Source: Nitrososphaeraceae archaeon (GTDB taxonomy: Archaea > Thermoproteota > Nitrososphaeria > Nitrososphaerales > Nitrososphaeraceae). From it: a stretch of 48,797 nucleotides of DNA. The translations under genes were made by a program, and so were the position numbers. The stretch's first letter is position 1; the number at the start of each line of letters is the position of its first letter. Of the stretch, positions 16,081-25,346 are shown in pieces. The notes under the pieces are model-generated. The model was not told where the DNA came from. It searched no databases and saw nothing but the letters and a program-made list of their open reading frames with translations. The stretch is taken from NCBI GenBank assembly GCA_016782225.1, contig JADDOW010000092.1, positions 1-48,797 on the forward strand. The letters are read 5' to 3'.

Positions 16081-17157
16081 CTAGATCCTAAACATGTTAT
16101 TACTACTATTGATAATGGCATTCCCTTTACCATTTGATTTTATTTTTCCTATTACCTGGCATTTGAGACTATCTTTGTTGATAACCTCCATTATATCCTC
16201 AGCCTTGTCCTTTGAGGCAATAATGCAGAACCCAACACCCATGTTAAATGTTTTATACATTTCTGTTACATTTATTTTTCCATCCTTCATTATCTGTTTA
16301 AAAATACCTCTTATTTCCGGAAGGTTATCCAGAACATAATCAACATTGGAATTTAATCTGTTTAACTTTGTAAATGCCCCACCGGTGATATGAGATAATC
16401 CATGTATTACCTGAGTGTCAAATTCCTCAATTAGTTTTAGAATTGTTTTGGAATAAATGGCTGTGGGCTTAAGAAGTTCTTTTCCTAAACTAGTTTCTAA
16501 ATATTCGGGCCTATCGCTAATATCATATTTTTCTAAAAGCACTTTTCTTGCAAGAGTGTAACCATTAGAATGTAATCCCGAACTGTCAATCCCTATGATG
16601 ATGTCACCGCTTTTTATTTTGTTACCGAGAATCATTTTTTTTCTGTCATCTATAATGCCAAAAATCATTCCAGCTAAATCAAAGTTATAGTCAATTGCAT
16701 TACCTGTTATTATATCAGGTAATATAGCTGTTTCACCCCCCACGATAGCAACATTTGACAGCTTTGCACCTTTGATCAAACCTTTTGTTACCTCTTTTAA
16801 TAGTGTGTAGTTTGTTTTTTGTAATGCAATATATGACAAATAGCCTAAAGGTTTTGAGCCGACGCAAACAATATCATTAACGTTCATCGCTATACAGTCA
16901 ATACCTATTGTATCGTATTTTTTCATTAGTTGTGATATGAGTATTTTAGTCCCAACGCCATCAGTATGAAGTGCCATTATTTTATCCCCGATTTCAATTA
17001 AACCCGCATAATGTCCAAACCCTGAAATCACTTTTCCAAAATCAAGGAAGTGTAATGTTTTTTCTATATCTTTTCCTATTTGGTTTTGTATCTTTCTAAT
17101 TCTTTTTATATCGATTCCGACATCTTTATATTTTGTAGACTGCTCTTCTGACGGCAT
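16081..17157 (-). CDS. purM: Phosphoribosylformylglycinamidine cyclo-ligase
   Basis: AIR synthetase, the fifth step of purine biosynthesis: it closes formylglycinamidine ribonucleotide to aminoimidazole ribonucleotide using ATP. The 358 residues contain the family blocks GFGHYAGLIEIGDKIMALHT, DGVGTKILI, AMNVNDIVCVGSKPLGYLSY, VGGETAILPDII and SSGLHSNGYTLARKVL. Length is normal for the family. It starts with ATG and has a TATA-like palindrome ATTTATAAAT about 25-33 bp upstream (17181-17190). No other pur gene is adjacent; it lies next to citrate synthase on the same strand with 77 bp between. Confidence 0.97.
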   Translation of the reverse strand: MPSEEQSTKYKDVGIDIKRIRKIQNQIGKDIEKTLHFLDFGKVISGFGHYAGLIEIGDKIMALHTDGVGTKILISQLMKKYDTIGIDCIAMNVNDIVCVGSKPLGYLSYIALQKTNYTLLKEVTKGLIKGAKLSNVAIVGGETAILPDIITGNAIDYNFDLAGMIFGIIDDRKKMILGNKIKSGDIIIGIDSSGLHSNGYTLARKVLLEKYDISDRPEYLETSLGKELLKPTAIYSKTILKLIEEFDTQVIHGLSHITGGAFTKLNRLNSNVDYVLDNLPEIRGIFKQIMKDGKINVTEMYKTFNMGVGFCIIASKDKAEDIMEVINKDSLKCQVIGKIKSNGKGNAIINSSNNMFRI

Positions 17158-17180
17158 TATAAAAGTTTATTTATAAATAA

Positions 17181-17190
17181 ATTTATAAAT
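17181..17190 (-). promoter_or_regulatory. TATA-like box of purM
   Basis: ATTTATAAAT, centred about 28 bp upstream of the purM ATG on the minus strand, fits the archaeal TATA position for a leaderless transcript. A second similar TTTATAAATA overlaps nearer the gene. Confidence 0.5.
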
Positions 17191-17234
17191 ATTGGGGAAT
17201 ACGTTAAAATTTACTCCTATTCCATTTGGATAAA

Positions 17235-18428
17235 TTACTGTTTGTTATTTAACAACTTGTTTGGTTTTCTATTGATTATGTTGATATATTCACAACCCAT
17301 GGGTCCACAATATCTACCCACATAAACCGCCTTTGGTCTATATAGTGCTGGTTTTGGAGCTGCCTCTGCAAATTTTTCTTCTATTATATGGGCATTCCAT
17401 CCAGCTATTCTGGAGATGGCGAATAGAGGCGTATTTATGTCAACTGGAATCCCGAGACTATAATATAATGATGCACTGTATAGATCAACATTTGGATAAA
17501 TCATCATTTTCTTGCTTTCAAGCATAATCTGTTTTGTTATCTGTTCAACTTTTTCGGTCATATCATACCATATTGTATCCTTTTCTCTTGATATGGCTCT
17601 AGATAGTGCAGCAAGGACCTCAGAGCGCGGATCTGTCGTCTTATAAACCGCATGTCCCATTCCCATTACTCTCCCACCGCTTGCTAGTCTTTTTTTAACC
17701 CATGGTTCGACATTGTTAATATCTCCAATTTCTAATAACATCTTCATTACTTGTATATTGGCCCCTCCATGAAGCTCTCCAGATAATGCACCAAGTGCGC
17801 CTCCTACACATGCATATATACTAGCTCTTGTAGATGCAATCTCCCTTGCTGCAAATGTTGATGCATTAAAACTGTGTTCAGCATGTAGTATCAAGCTAAT
17901 ATCAAATATCTTAGAAACCTCATGCTTAGGTTGTTCCCCCTTTAGCATGAATAGAAAGTTATGAGCATGAGAATTGTCTTGTAATGGCTCAATTGCCTCC
18001 ATTTTGTTTCTTATCCTATCCCATGCTGCCACGATTGTAGGTATTTTGGCAATAAGGGAAATTGCTCTGGTTATGTTTGCTTCTTTTCCCTCATCTGACC
18101 GGTTAAAATCATAATCAGCTAATTCCAAAACAGATGACTGTAAAATATCCATAGGATGGGCATTAACAGGTTTATTTTTCATATTTTTTATCAAAGAATA
18201 TGGAATCTTTCTTGATTCTGTTAGTTTTTTGTTAAATTCATTCAGTTCCCCCGTATTTGGCAATTCTCCAAATAATAAAAGATACGCAGTTTCTTCATAA
18301 GTTGAGTGATTGGCTAGATCCAGAATGTCATAACCTCTATAGATAAGCTTACCGTTTTCACCGTCAATTGAGCATATCTTCGTATCTGCAACTTCGATAT
18401 TTCTTAAACCAATATTCCGTGTATCCAT
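17235..18428 (-). CDS. Citrate synthase
   Basis: Condenses acetyl-CoA and oxaloacetate to citrate. The 397-residue chain shows the catalytic blocks: HAEHSFNAST (first active-site His), MGMGHAVYKTTDPR (second His and substrate-binding Arg) and NVDLYSASLYYSLGIP (catalytic Asp). The N-terminal YRGYDILDLANHSTYEETAY block is typical of the type I/archaeal dimeric enzyme, whose usual length is about 370-400. In an autotrophic ammonia oxidiser it would feed an incomplete or oxidative TCA branch for 2-oxoglutarate supply (inference). Starts with ATG. Confidence 0.96.
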   Translation of the reverse strand: MDTRNIGLRNIEVADTKICSIDGENGKLIYRGYDILDLANHSTYEETAYLLLFGELPNTGELNEFNKKLTESRKIPYSLIKNMKNKPVNAHPMDILQSSVLELADYDFNRSDEGKEANITRAISLIAKIPTIVAAWDRIRNKMEAIEPLQDNSHAHNFLFMLKGEQPKHEVSKIFDISLILHAEHSFNASTFAAREIASTRASIYACVGGALGALSGELHGGANIQVMKMLLEIGDINNVEPWVKKRLASGGRVMGMGHAVYKTTDPRSEVLAALSRAISREKDTIWYDMTEKVEQITKQIMLESKKMMIYPNVDLYSASLYYSLGIPVDINTPLFAISRIAGWNAHIIEEKFAEAAPKPALYRPKAVYVGRYCGPMGCEYINIINRKPNKLLNNKQ

Positions 18429-18603
18429 CGAATATATTTCTATTATCTGGTTTCAATATTAAAGCGATTCTATCCATGGAGATTTTTTATTTAAACCGTT
18501 ATTGTTATCCTTATAATATCTGTTTTACCGTTAATTTGCTTTAAATATAAATTCTATATCAACAAATTTAATATTATCTTATCTTTACCTATTTTTTGTA
18601 TTA

Positions 18604-19392
18604 ATGGATGATTTTAATTTGATTGACAACTCTATTAATGCTTTTATCAAAAATCAGGTTCAGATAGGAAATGTTAATGGGGTGGTATTAGGATTATCTG
18701 GCGGAATAGACTCCTCGGTAGCAGCTTATTGTGCGTCCAATTCTTTAAGAAAGGAAAAAGTTTTTGGATTGATATTGCCTGATAAGGAAATAACACCTCA
18801 ACAAGACATAGACGACGCCCTAGAAGTTTGTTCAATTTTAAAAATAGACTATAAACTAATTTATATCAACAATATTAAAAATCAATTTTTGGATATCCTA
18901 GATGAAACAGATAACAATTTAGTTAAAGGTAATCTAATGTCACGCACTCGAATGTGTATACTCTATTATTATGCAAACTTAATGAATAGATTTGTTTTAG
19001 GAACTGCAGATAAATCAGAATTAGCAATCGGTTATTTTACAAAATTCGGTGATGGGGCATCCGATTTGTTTCCAATAGGTGATCTTTACAAGACCCAGTT
19101 AAAAGAATATGCCAAGTTCTTAAACATCCCTCATCAAATAATTTCTAAAAAGAGCAGCGCCAGATTGTGGAAGAACCAGGAAACCGAAAGTGAAATTGGT
19201 CTCTCATTTGATGATTTGGATTCTATTTTATCATTTATTAATAAACAAAATGACGATGATTTTGATTATTCGTTATTAAAAAAGATGTTCCCACATATAC
19301 CAGATATTAGGCTCAATTATGTTCTAAATCTAATTAGTAAAAATGAACATAAATTCTCATTTCCCCCAATATGTAACTTAAACCAATCATAA
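18604..19392 (+). CDS. nadE: NH3-dependent NAD+ synthetase
   Basis: Amidates nicotinic acid adenine dinucleotide to NAD+ with ATP and ammonia. The 262-residue chain has the PP-loop signature LGLSGGIDSSVAAY near residues 29-42, GLILPDKEITPQQDIDDA, and the conserved GTADKSELAIGYFTKFGDGA and FPIGDLYKTQ blocks. There is no N-terminal glutaminase domain, so it uses free ammonia, as is common in archaea. ATG start, monocistronic, oriented toward the shikimate cluster. Confidence 0.96.
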   Translation: MDDFNLIDNSINAFIKNQVQIGNVNGVVLGLSGGIDSSVAAYCASNSLRKEKVFGLILPDKEITPQQDIDDALEVCSILKIDYKLIYINNIKNQFLDILDETDNNLVKGNLMSRTRMCILYYYANLMNRFVLGTADKSELAIGYFTKFGDGASDLFPIGDLYKTQLKEYAKFLNIPHQIISKKSSARLWKNQETESEIGLSFDDLDSILSFINKQNDDDFDYSLLKKMFPHIPDIRLNYVLNLISKNEHKFSFPPICNLNQS

Positions 19393-19441
19393 TTCGGATG
19401 TGTCTTATACGGATATGCAGATCAATTAAAAACATATCACT

Positions 19442-19449
19442 TTTAAATA
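19442..19449 (+). promoter_or_regulatory. TATA-like box of the shikimate cluster
   Basis: TTTAAATA centred about 26 bp before the ATG at 19472 fits the archaeal core-promoter position for a leaderless transcript. It probably starts the ADH synthase-dehydroquinate synthase operon. Confidence 0.5.
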
Positions 19450-19471
19450 GGTTTATAATTTTCCTTTTATT

Positions 19472-20260
19472 ATGGTCCTTGGAAAAGATGTCCGGCTAAG
19501 TAGAATTCTAAACAATGGAAAAATGATATGCATTCCAATGGATCATGGAATAAGTAGCGGGCCATTAGAAGGCATTAAAGATATACACCGGTTTATTTAT
19601 GATACTGAAAACTCTGGTTTAAGTTGCGTTCTTATCAATAAGGGAATAATTAGAACTTTACCGAGACCACTAAAAGTAGGAATCATTGCACACATGTCTG
19701 CTAGCACATCATTGGGTCCTGACCCTAACAAAAAAGTTCTACTGGGATCTGTTAAGGAATCTATTAGATTGGGTGCTGATGCGGTTTCTTTACATATTAA
19801 TATTGGATCAAGTGAGGAACCAATGATGTTGTATACTCTAGGATTGATTGCGGATGAATGCAATGAATGGAATATGCCATTGATCGCAATGATGTATCCC
19901 AGAGGAGAGAATATCAAAAATCCAAATGATGCAACTACTATTGCCCATGCATCAAGAATAGGTGCTGAAGCCGGAGCTGATATAGTGAAAACTGTCTATA
20001 CGGGTAATATTGATACCTTCAAAGACATAGTAAAAAGTTGCCCAGTCCCAATAGTTATAGCTGGTGGGCCAAAATCCAAAACCAATCTAGATACCTTGGA
20101 AATGTGCCATGGTGCAATTCAAGCAGGTGCTATAGGAGTTACTTTTGGAAGGAATATATTTCAAAATTCTGATCCAAATAAAACAATAAAAGCGCTATAT
20201 GAAATTATTATTGAAAACAAAAAATTAGAGGAAGTGTTATATAAATTTGAAAGAAAATAG
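19472..20260 (+). CDS. 2-amino-3,7-dideoxy-D-threo-hept-6-ulosonate synthase
   Basis: The aldolase-type enzyme that opens the archaeal shikimate route (AroA', as in Methanocaldococcus MJ0400), joining a deoxy-ketohexose phosphate with aspartate semialdehyde. The 262-residue TIM barrel belongs to the DeoC/FbaB class I aldolase family. MDHGISSGPLEGIKD is the N-terminal signature, GADIVKTVYTGN holds the Schiff-base lysine, and PIVIAGGPKS and GAIGVTFGRNIFQ form the phosphate-binding end. The gene overlaps the next one, dehydroquinate synthase II, by 14 bp, the standard archaeal pairing, which distinguishes it from an ordinary fructose-bisphosphate aldolase. Confidence 0.93.
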   Translation: MVLGKDVRLSRILNNGKMICIPMDHGISSGPLEGIKDIHRFIYDTENSGLSCVLINKGIIRTLPRPLKVGIIAHMSASTSLGPDPNKKVLLGSVKESIRLGADAVSLHINIGSSEEPMMLYTLGLIADECNEWNMPLIAMMYPRGENIKNPNDATTIAHASRIGAEAGADIVKTVYTGNIDTFKDIVKSCPVPIVIAGGPKSKTNLDTLEMCHGAIQAGAIGVTFGRNIFQNSDPNKTIKALYEIIIENKKLEEVLYKFERK

Positions 20261-21437
20261 AAGACAAAAAAAAATTATTCTAAAACCTTCAAGTAAACCA
20301 AATACTTCAAAAGAAAACATTCTTAATTTTATTGATAAAGTCAAAGATAAAATTGACCTTTTGTATATCAATCCTTCTGAATATTTTGAATATCTTCAAA
20401 ATGACCTTAACTTGAGTATTATTTATCCATCAGACAAGGCTAATTATGTTGTGTTAGATAATGCTGAAGAATTAGAAAATCGTTCTTTAAATTATCTAAA
20501 AAGCATTGATAATAACAAAGAAAATGAAACAGAATTGATGACATCTAGTTTTAGAGAACAAGAGAACAAAAATAGGACATTTGTAAAAAAACAATTTGGA
20601 GTCTATAAAAAAGTAAAAAGCAATAAAGATGTAGAGGAAATAAAAACAATATCTGAAAAAGGGGCTAATTTTGTAATCATTGATGTAGAGGACTGGAAAA
20701 TTATTCCATTAGAGAACATAATAGCAACTCTTCAAGGAACAAATACAGAAATATTCGCATTAGCAAAGTCTATTGAAGAAGTGGAAACATTATTCTCTGT
20801 TTTAGAATTAGGTGTAGATGGCATAATTATTGAATCTGATGATGAGAATGAGGTTTCAAAGATACAGCATATTATCAGAAAATTTTCATTTAACATTGCT
20901 CCAGCAAAAATAATGGAGATTAAAGACATCGGTATTGGCGAAAGAGTTTGTATCGATACTGTCTCAATGCTTTGTGAAGGGGAAGGTATGCTAATTGGGA
21001 ACAAATCAAATTTTTTGTTTCTTGTACATAATGAATCTGTCGGTTCTTCCTTTACATCCCCAAGACCCTTTAGAGTAAACGCTGGAGCAGTCCATAGCTA
21101 TACAATCACACCTGATGGAACAACAAAATATCTATCGGAATTGGAATCGGGAAGTCAAATTTTAATAGTTAATGCTAAAGGGATGGCGAGAATTGTTTCG
21201 GTTGGACGAGCCAAAATAGAGTCACGACCTCTACGGTTATTCAAGGCAATTTGTGGTAGTGAAATTGGTACAATTATAGTTCAAAATGCAGAAACCATTA
21301 GATTTTTAGATAAGAATCACAAGATTTTACCTGTAACTCATACCAAAATAGGCGATGAAATAATGATATTTTCTAAGCGGCCTTCGGGAAGACATTTTGG
21401 AATGGAAATTCCTGACGAATACATACTAGAAAAATAG
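20247..21437 (+). CDS. 3-dehydroquinate synthase II
   Basis: Archaeal AroB' (MJ1249 type), which oxidatively deaminates and cyclises the ADH product to 3-dehydroquinate using NAD+. The N-terminal third is polar and lysine-rich; the conserved C-terminal domain includes IGERVCIDTVSMLCEGEGML, FLVHNESVGSSFTSPRPFRV, NAGAVHSYTITPDG and GRAKIESRPLRL. At 396 residues it is longer than the usual 330-360, mainly from the N-terminal half. The TTG start overlaps the preceding aldolase gene by 14 bp, implying translational coupling. Confidence 0.94.
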   Translation: MKENRRQKKIILKPSSKPNTSKENILNFIDKVKDKIDLLYINPSEYFEYLQNDLNLSIIYPSDKANYVVLDNAEELENRSLNYLKSIDNNKENETELMTSSFREQENKNRTFVKKQFGVYKKVKSNKDVEEIKTISEKGANFVIIDVEDWKIIPLENIIATLQGTNTEIFALAKSIEEVETLFSVLELGVDGIIIESDDENEVSKIQHIIRKFSFNIAPAKIMEIKDIGIGERVCIDTVSMLCEGEGMLIGNKSNFLFLVHNESVGSSFTSPRPFRVNAGAVHSYTITPDGTTKYLSELESGSQILIVNAKGMARIVSVGRAKIESRPLRLFKAICGSEIGTIIVQNAETIRFLDKNHKILPVTHTKIGDEIMIFSKRPSGRHFGMEIPDEYILEK

Positions 21438-21464
21438 TAAATCAAAACCTTTTTCATTGTTAAT

Positions 21465-21480
21465 CATTTTGATCAAAATG
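21465..21480. promoter_or_regulatory. Perfect 16-bp palindrome CATTTTGATCAAAATG
   Basis: A perfect inverted repeat with a GATC centre lies between dehydroquinate synthase II and the DNA methyltransferase gene, 53 bp before the methyltransferase ATG. It could be an operator for a dimeric regulator, a methylation-sensitive control site, or a weak terminator hairpin. No loop separates the arms, which favours a protein-binding site. Confidence 0.5.
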
Positions 21481-21532
21481 TTTACATTTTTAGACTATTG
21501 TAATTATGGACTTGTCATAAAAGCAAAAGTAA

Positions 21533-22408
21533 ATGCTGATTAGACCAGAATCACTATATGATAAAATTATTTTGGGAAATTGCGAAAAAATATTGAAAAA
21601 CTTTCCTTCTAACAGTATTCAATTAACAATTACATCTCCTCCGTATGGTAATGCAATTGATTATGACTTACATGTTTCAAAGAAAAACTTGGAATATTAT
21701 AGAGGCATAACTAAAGTTAGCTTGGATGATTATATCAATAATTTAGTTTCAGTATTTAACGAACAGGTTTATCGTGTTACAAAAGAGGGGGGATATTGTT
21801 GTATTGTTATTGCAAATGAAGTTGTAAATGGGACACTAATCCCACTGCCTCATTTACTTCTATCAAAATTAGTTTCACCTGATGGTAAATGGAATTTACA
21901 TGAGGAAATAATATGGCATAAAGTAACCGGTGGTACAAATAGATATGGTTCTTTTATTATCAATCCATATCCAAAATATTATAGAGCAAATATCATGCAT
22001 GAATTTATCCTGGTATTACGAAAAGGAGATGTAAAATCAGGTAGAACGCAAAGAAGAGAAATTCTTCCTGCTACCCATGAAGAATGGACAAAAGAAATTG
22101 CTAATTCAGTATGGCATTTGGCACCAGTTCCACCAGGTTTTATAGATCATCCATGTCCATTTCCCGAAGAAATTCCCTACAGGCTGATGAAATTATATTC
22201 CTATAATGAAGATATAGTTTTAGATCCATTTAATGGGAGTGGTCAGACTACAAAAGTCGCGTATAAACTAGACAGACATTTTTTGGGGATTGACATAAAA
22301 CAAGAATACATAGATTTAGCTCAAAATAGGTTATCCCATGAACCCCTTCATATTAGATCAGAGGCTTTGATTGCAAATTGGAAAAAAATAACATCGCATA
22401 CCGTATAA
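21533..22408 (+). CDS. Orphan site-specific DNA methyltransferase, SPPY type
   Basis: A 291-residue SAM-dependent DNA methyltransferase. Catalytic motif IV TSPPYGNAIDYD is near residue 35 and the SAM-binding motif I DPFNGSGQTT is near residue 229. That order, IV before I, defines the beta class. SPPY most often marks N4-cytosine methylation, although N6-adenine enzymes of this class exist. The middle segment with KVTGGTNRYGSF and PYPKYYRANIMHEFIL follows the type II pattern. No endonuclease, specificity subunit or helicase is adjacent, so it is an orphan that may mark the host genome. It sits inside the aromatic amino-acid cluster. ATG start. Confidence 0.9.
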   Translation: MLIRPESLYDKIILGNCEKILKNFPSNSIQLTITSPPYGNAIDYDLHVSKKNLEYYRGITKVSLDDYINNLVSVFNEQVYRVTKEGGYCCIVIANEVVNGTLIPLPHLLLSKLVSPDGKWNLHEEIIWHKVTGGTNRYGSFIINPYPKYYRANIMHEFILVLRKGDVKSGRTQRREILPATHEEWTKEIANSVWHLAPVPPGFIDHPCPFPEEIPYRLMKLYSYNEDIVLDPFNGSGQTTKVAYKLDRHFLGIDIKQEYIDLAQNRLSHEPLHIRSEALIANWKKITSHTV

Positions 22409-22485
22409 TTCATCAGGTTACAGTTTAAAGTACATTATTTATCTCACACAAGGAAAATATTAAAAATCATAATGCATAATTTATT

Positions 22486-23286
22486 TCATATAACAGCTTT
22501 ATCTTTTGAAATATTCGCTTTTATAACTAATATTCCTAAAAGATATAGCAATAGCATTGGAATTGAAATAAACCACATGGTGAGTCCACTCCCATCGGGG
22601 GTAATAACTGCACCGAAAATCACTATTGCTATTAGTGCAAACCTTAAATTCTTTAACCAAAATCTAGTGCCTATCAAACCAGTTAAAGATATGATGTACA
22701 TTATCAGAGGCAGCTGAAATGATACGCCAAATGCAATAAAAAATTGTAGAACAAAACTTACAAATTCATTTATACTCAGAAAAGACAAAATTCCTAAAGA
22801 TTGCCCATATTGGTATAAAAAAGTAAGTATAACTGGAATAGCAATAAAAAATGAAAAAATTATTCCTGTCAGGAATAAAATAGTTATGGGAACAATGAAT
22901 TTGAAAAGCGTTTTGGCTTTGGTTTTATTGGAAATTGCAGGGCTTACAAATCCAAAAATTTCTTTTACTATTATTGGAATTGTACCTGTAATACCCAATA
23001 AAATTGATACAGTAATCTGAGCAAACAACGATTGACCTGGGGCAGTTTGAATTAGTTTTACTCCTTCTGGAAGCAAACTATTACTTAAAAATAAAGTTAT
23101 TTGGCTTGCAATGTTATTATAGACAGCTGGATAAACAAAATAAAAAGAATGATTGTTTATAGTTACTAGCTGAATGCCAAATATTGATGAAAATAACACT
23201 ATAGAAATAGCAAAAACAATTACTCTTAGAAACCGTATTCTAAGTTCATTTAGATGATCGGTGAAAGACATCTCCGCTGGGGCCAT
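22486..23286 (-). CDS. tatC: Twin-arginine translocase subunit TatC
   Basis: The polytopic membrane core of the Tat exporter, which moves folded proteins with twin-arginine signals across the cytoplasmic membrane. The 266-residue chain begins with FTDHLNELRIRFLRV, the family signature containing the Glu that contacts the signal peptide. Six hydrophobic segments follow, including the loop region EIFGFVSPAISNKTKAK and the conserved FGVSFQLPLIMYIIS. Length is normal. No tatA is adjacent. It is read on the strand opposite to the surrounding shikimate genes, so it is transcribed independently. Confidence 0.95.
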   Translation of the reverse strand: MAPAEMSFTDHLNELRIRFLRVIVFAISIVLFSSIFGIQLVTINNHSFYFVYPAVYNNIASQITLFLSNSLLPEGVKLIQTAPGQSLFAQITVSILLGITGTIPIIVKEIFGFVSPAISNKTKAKTLFKFIVPITILFLTGIIFSFFIAIPVILTFLYQYGQSLGILSFLSINEFVSFVLQFFIAFGVSFQLPLIMYIISLTGLIGTRFWLKNLRFALIAIVIFGAVITPDGSGLTMWFISIPMLLLYLLGILVIKANISKDKAVI

Positions 23287-23383
23287 ATGTGATATAGGAT
23301 ATTTTTGTACTCAATAAAAAATATAAACCATACAAAAAGGAAAAGAAAATGTTATAATGTTAAATTTCACATAGAAAATCAAT

Positions 23384-24091
23384 TTGCTAATAGAAAAGAA
23401 AATTTGTGTTTCTATGCCTTTAGTTGATGAAGACCTATATTGTATTGAGAATAAGATTGAAAATCTATTAAAGGAAGATGTAAGTTTTATAGAATTTAGA
23501 TTCGACTTTCTAAAGGATTTTGACAACGTCGAATTAATCCTTGAGAAAATTACAAAATACAACAAGCAGTCCATTTATACTTTAAGACCTGTCACTGAAG
23601 GGGGAAAATATGCCGAGGATGATTCAAAAAGAATAATTCTGCTAAAGAAATTGGCATTAGCTAGGCCAATGTTATTGGACTTGGAGTATAATATCATATC
23701 AACAAATGATGAATTGGCAGACTTCATTGACGATAATGGCATTAGGACTCTAATATCATGGCATGACTTTGCAATTACTCCAAATCAGGAATTCTTGGTT
23801 GATTTGATTGATAAGATGAGGGTATTTAGCCATTTCATTAAAATAGTTACTACTGCTAACACTATTGAGGACACCATTCGTATCATGAAATTATATAAGA
23901 TAATAGGCTCAAGTCTCAATCTTATTGCATTTTCAATGGGTGAATTAGGCATCATATCAAGAGTTTTGTGCAATGTTGTTGGCGATTCACCGTTTACTTA
24001 TGCAACAGTTGAAAATGCAATTGCTCCAGGTCAACTCACTATAAACCAAATGAAATCGATATATTCGCTCTTTCATGATAGATTAATTTGA
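23384..24091 (+). CDS. aroD: Type I 3-dehydroquinate dehydratase
   Basis: Third shikimate-pathway step, dehydration of 3-dehydroquinate to 3-dehydroshikimate through a Schiff base. The 235-residue TIM barrel has ICVSMPL at the N-terminus, EFRFDFLKDFD, TLRPVTEGG, the catalytic-His block ISWHDF and the Schiff-base lysine in FIKIVTTANT. The C-terminal block is AFSMGELGIISRV. TTG start. It is separated from dehydroquinate synthase II by the DNA methyltransferase and tatC genes. Confidence 0.95.
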   Translation: MLIEKKICVSMPLVDEDLYCIENKIENLLKEDVSFIEFRFDFLKDFDNVELILEKITKYNKQSIYTLRPVTEGGKYAEDDSKRIILLKKLALARPMLLDLEYNIISTNDELADFIDDNGIRTLISWHDFAITPNQEFLVDLIDKMRVFSHFIKIVTTANTIEDTIRIMKLYKIIGSSLNLIAFSMGELGIISRVLCNVVGDSPFTYATVENAIAPGQLTINQMKSIYSLFHDRLI

Positions 24092-24109
24092 TTATTCTAA
24101 TATTTTTGA

Positions 24110-24307
24110 TTATTCTATATATTTTTTTATTTTGTATTTTTGGATTCTGGCATTATGTCTCAATCGGTATCCACAACAGGGACAAAACAATCCATTCCAT
24201 TTTATGAATATGTCGCAAATTTGACAACGCTTTTCATTTTCACCATAGCGAAGAGTCTTTGGTATTTTTTTAGATTTATGCCTTATGCAAATCCCCCTGC
24301 AAGTCAT
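24110..24307 (-). CDS. Small zinc-ribbon protein conserved in ammonia-oxidising archaea
   Basis: A 65-residue basic protein with CRGICIRHK at the N-terminus, CQICDIF in the middle and CPCCGYRLRHN toward the end, followed by a lysine-rich tail. The Cys pairs form a zinc ribbon. Very similar small proteins, with the same CRGICIRHK opening, are recurrent in Nitrososphaerota as I recall them; their function is not known to me, though nucleic-acid binding is plausible. It is convergent with aroD and opposite to the shikimate genes. ATG start. Confidence 0.75.
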   Translation of the reverse strand: MTCRGICIRHKSKKIPKTLRYGENEKRCQICDIFIKWNGLFCPCCGYRLRHNARIQKYKIKKYIE

Positions 24308-24458
24308 GCCTCTAAAAAAACTCCATATTTCGGGTGTATGTCAATTTTTATCTTTAATATAATATTTATTCAGTGATTTTTCCGCTAATATAATAGTATT
24401 CGAATTCAATAATTTTAAAATAATTAAATATAGACAAACCCAAATAACAGTATTCTTA

Positions 24459-25346
24459 ATGAATAAAGATGCATTTAAAGGAAATGAGGATTCGAGAAAA
24501 TCTTTCAAATCCTTTTGTATAATTGGCGACCCAGTTAGCCATTCTTTATCCCCTTTGATTCACAATTCGGCTTTTAGTTCTTTGAACCTGAATTATTCTT
24601 ATTTCGCATTTAGGGTTCCACAGACTGAGCTCGAGGAATCAGTTTATTCATTAAAAAAAACAGATATTGCGGGCTTCAATGTTACTTTACCGCATAAGGT
24701 AAATGTTATTAATTTCATTGACGGCATCTCAATTGAAGCACAAAAAGCAGGCGCGGTTAATACTGTTAATAATGAGAATGGAAAACTAATTGGATATAAT
24801 ACCGACATCCATGGTTTGATAGCCCCATTAGAAAAACGGCAAATAGATTTTGATGGTATTGAAATCTTAATTTTGGGTGCTGGGGGGTCTTGCAGGGCAG
24901 CATTGGTAGCGTTGTCAGAAAAAACCGGTATTAAAAAGATAAATATAGTTAATAGAGACAAAAAAAAACTTGGTAGAATAATATCTCAGGGCAAAGAAAT
25001 GGGTCTTAATTGTATTCCTTTAGACTATGATAATGATAATGTTTTAAAGGAAGTTTCACTAAATTCTAAAATAATAATAAATGCAACATCTATAGGATTA
25101 AATAATGAATTAAGTCCCTTAAAATCAAATTTTATGAGCGAGGGTGCTTTTGTTTTTGACATAGTTTATAGACCGGTATTTACGAATTTGTTAAATAATG
25201 CTAAAGATGCTGGGTGCAATTTAATTTTTGGCTATGAAATGCTTTTACATCAGGCAAAAAAGTCCTTTGAAATTTGGACTGGCTTGCAGGCCCCAATGGA
25301 CGTGATGGAAAAATCATTGTTTGGTATTTTTGGTGAACCAAAGTAA
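24459..25346 (+). CDS. aroE: Shikimate dehydrogenase
   Basis: Reduces 3-dehydroshikimate to shikimate with NADPH. The 295-residue chain has the substrate block GDPVSHSLSPLIHN near residues 23-36, NVTLPHK with the catalytic lysine, GAVNTVNNENGKLIGYNTD, the Rossmann loop GAGGSCRAAL and the C-terminal GYEMLLHQAKKSFEIWTG. All catalytic residues expected of AroE are present. ATG start; the end of the gene overlaps the start region of the shikimate kinase gene. Confidence 0.96.
   Translation: MNKDAFKGNEDSRKSFKSFCIIGDPVSHSLSPLIHNSAFSSLNLNYSYFAFRVPQTELEESVYSLKKTDIAGFNVTLPHKVNVINFIDGISIEAQKAGAVNTVNNENGKLIGYNTDIHGLIAPLEKRQIDFDGIEILILGAGGSCRAALVALSEKTGIKKINIVNRDKKKLGRIISQGKEMGLNCIPLDYDNDNVLKEVSLNSKIIINATSIGLNNELSPLKSNFMSEGAFVFDIVYRPVFTNLLNNAKDAGCNLIFGYEMLLHQAKKSFEIWTGLQAPMDVMEKSLFGIFGEPK

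Noticed and set aside
22472-22717. 81-codon + frame over tatC
   Set aside because: Antisense shadow of the tatC coding strand.
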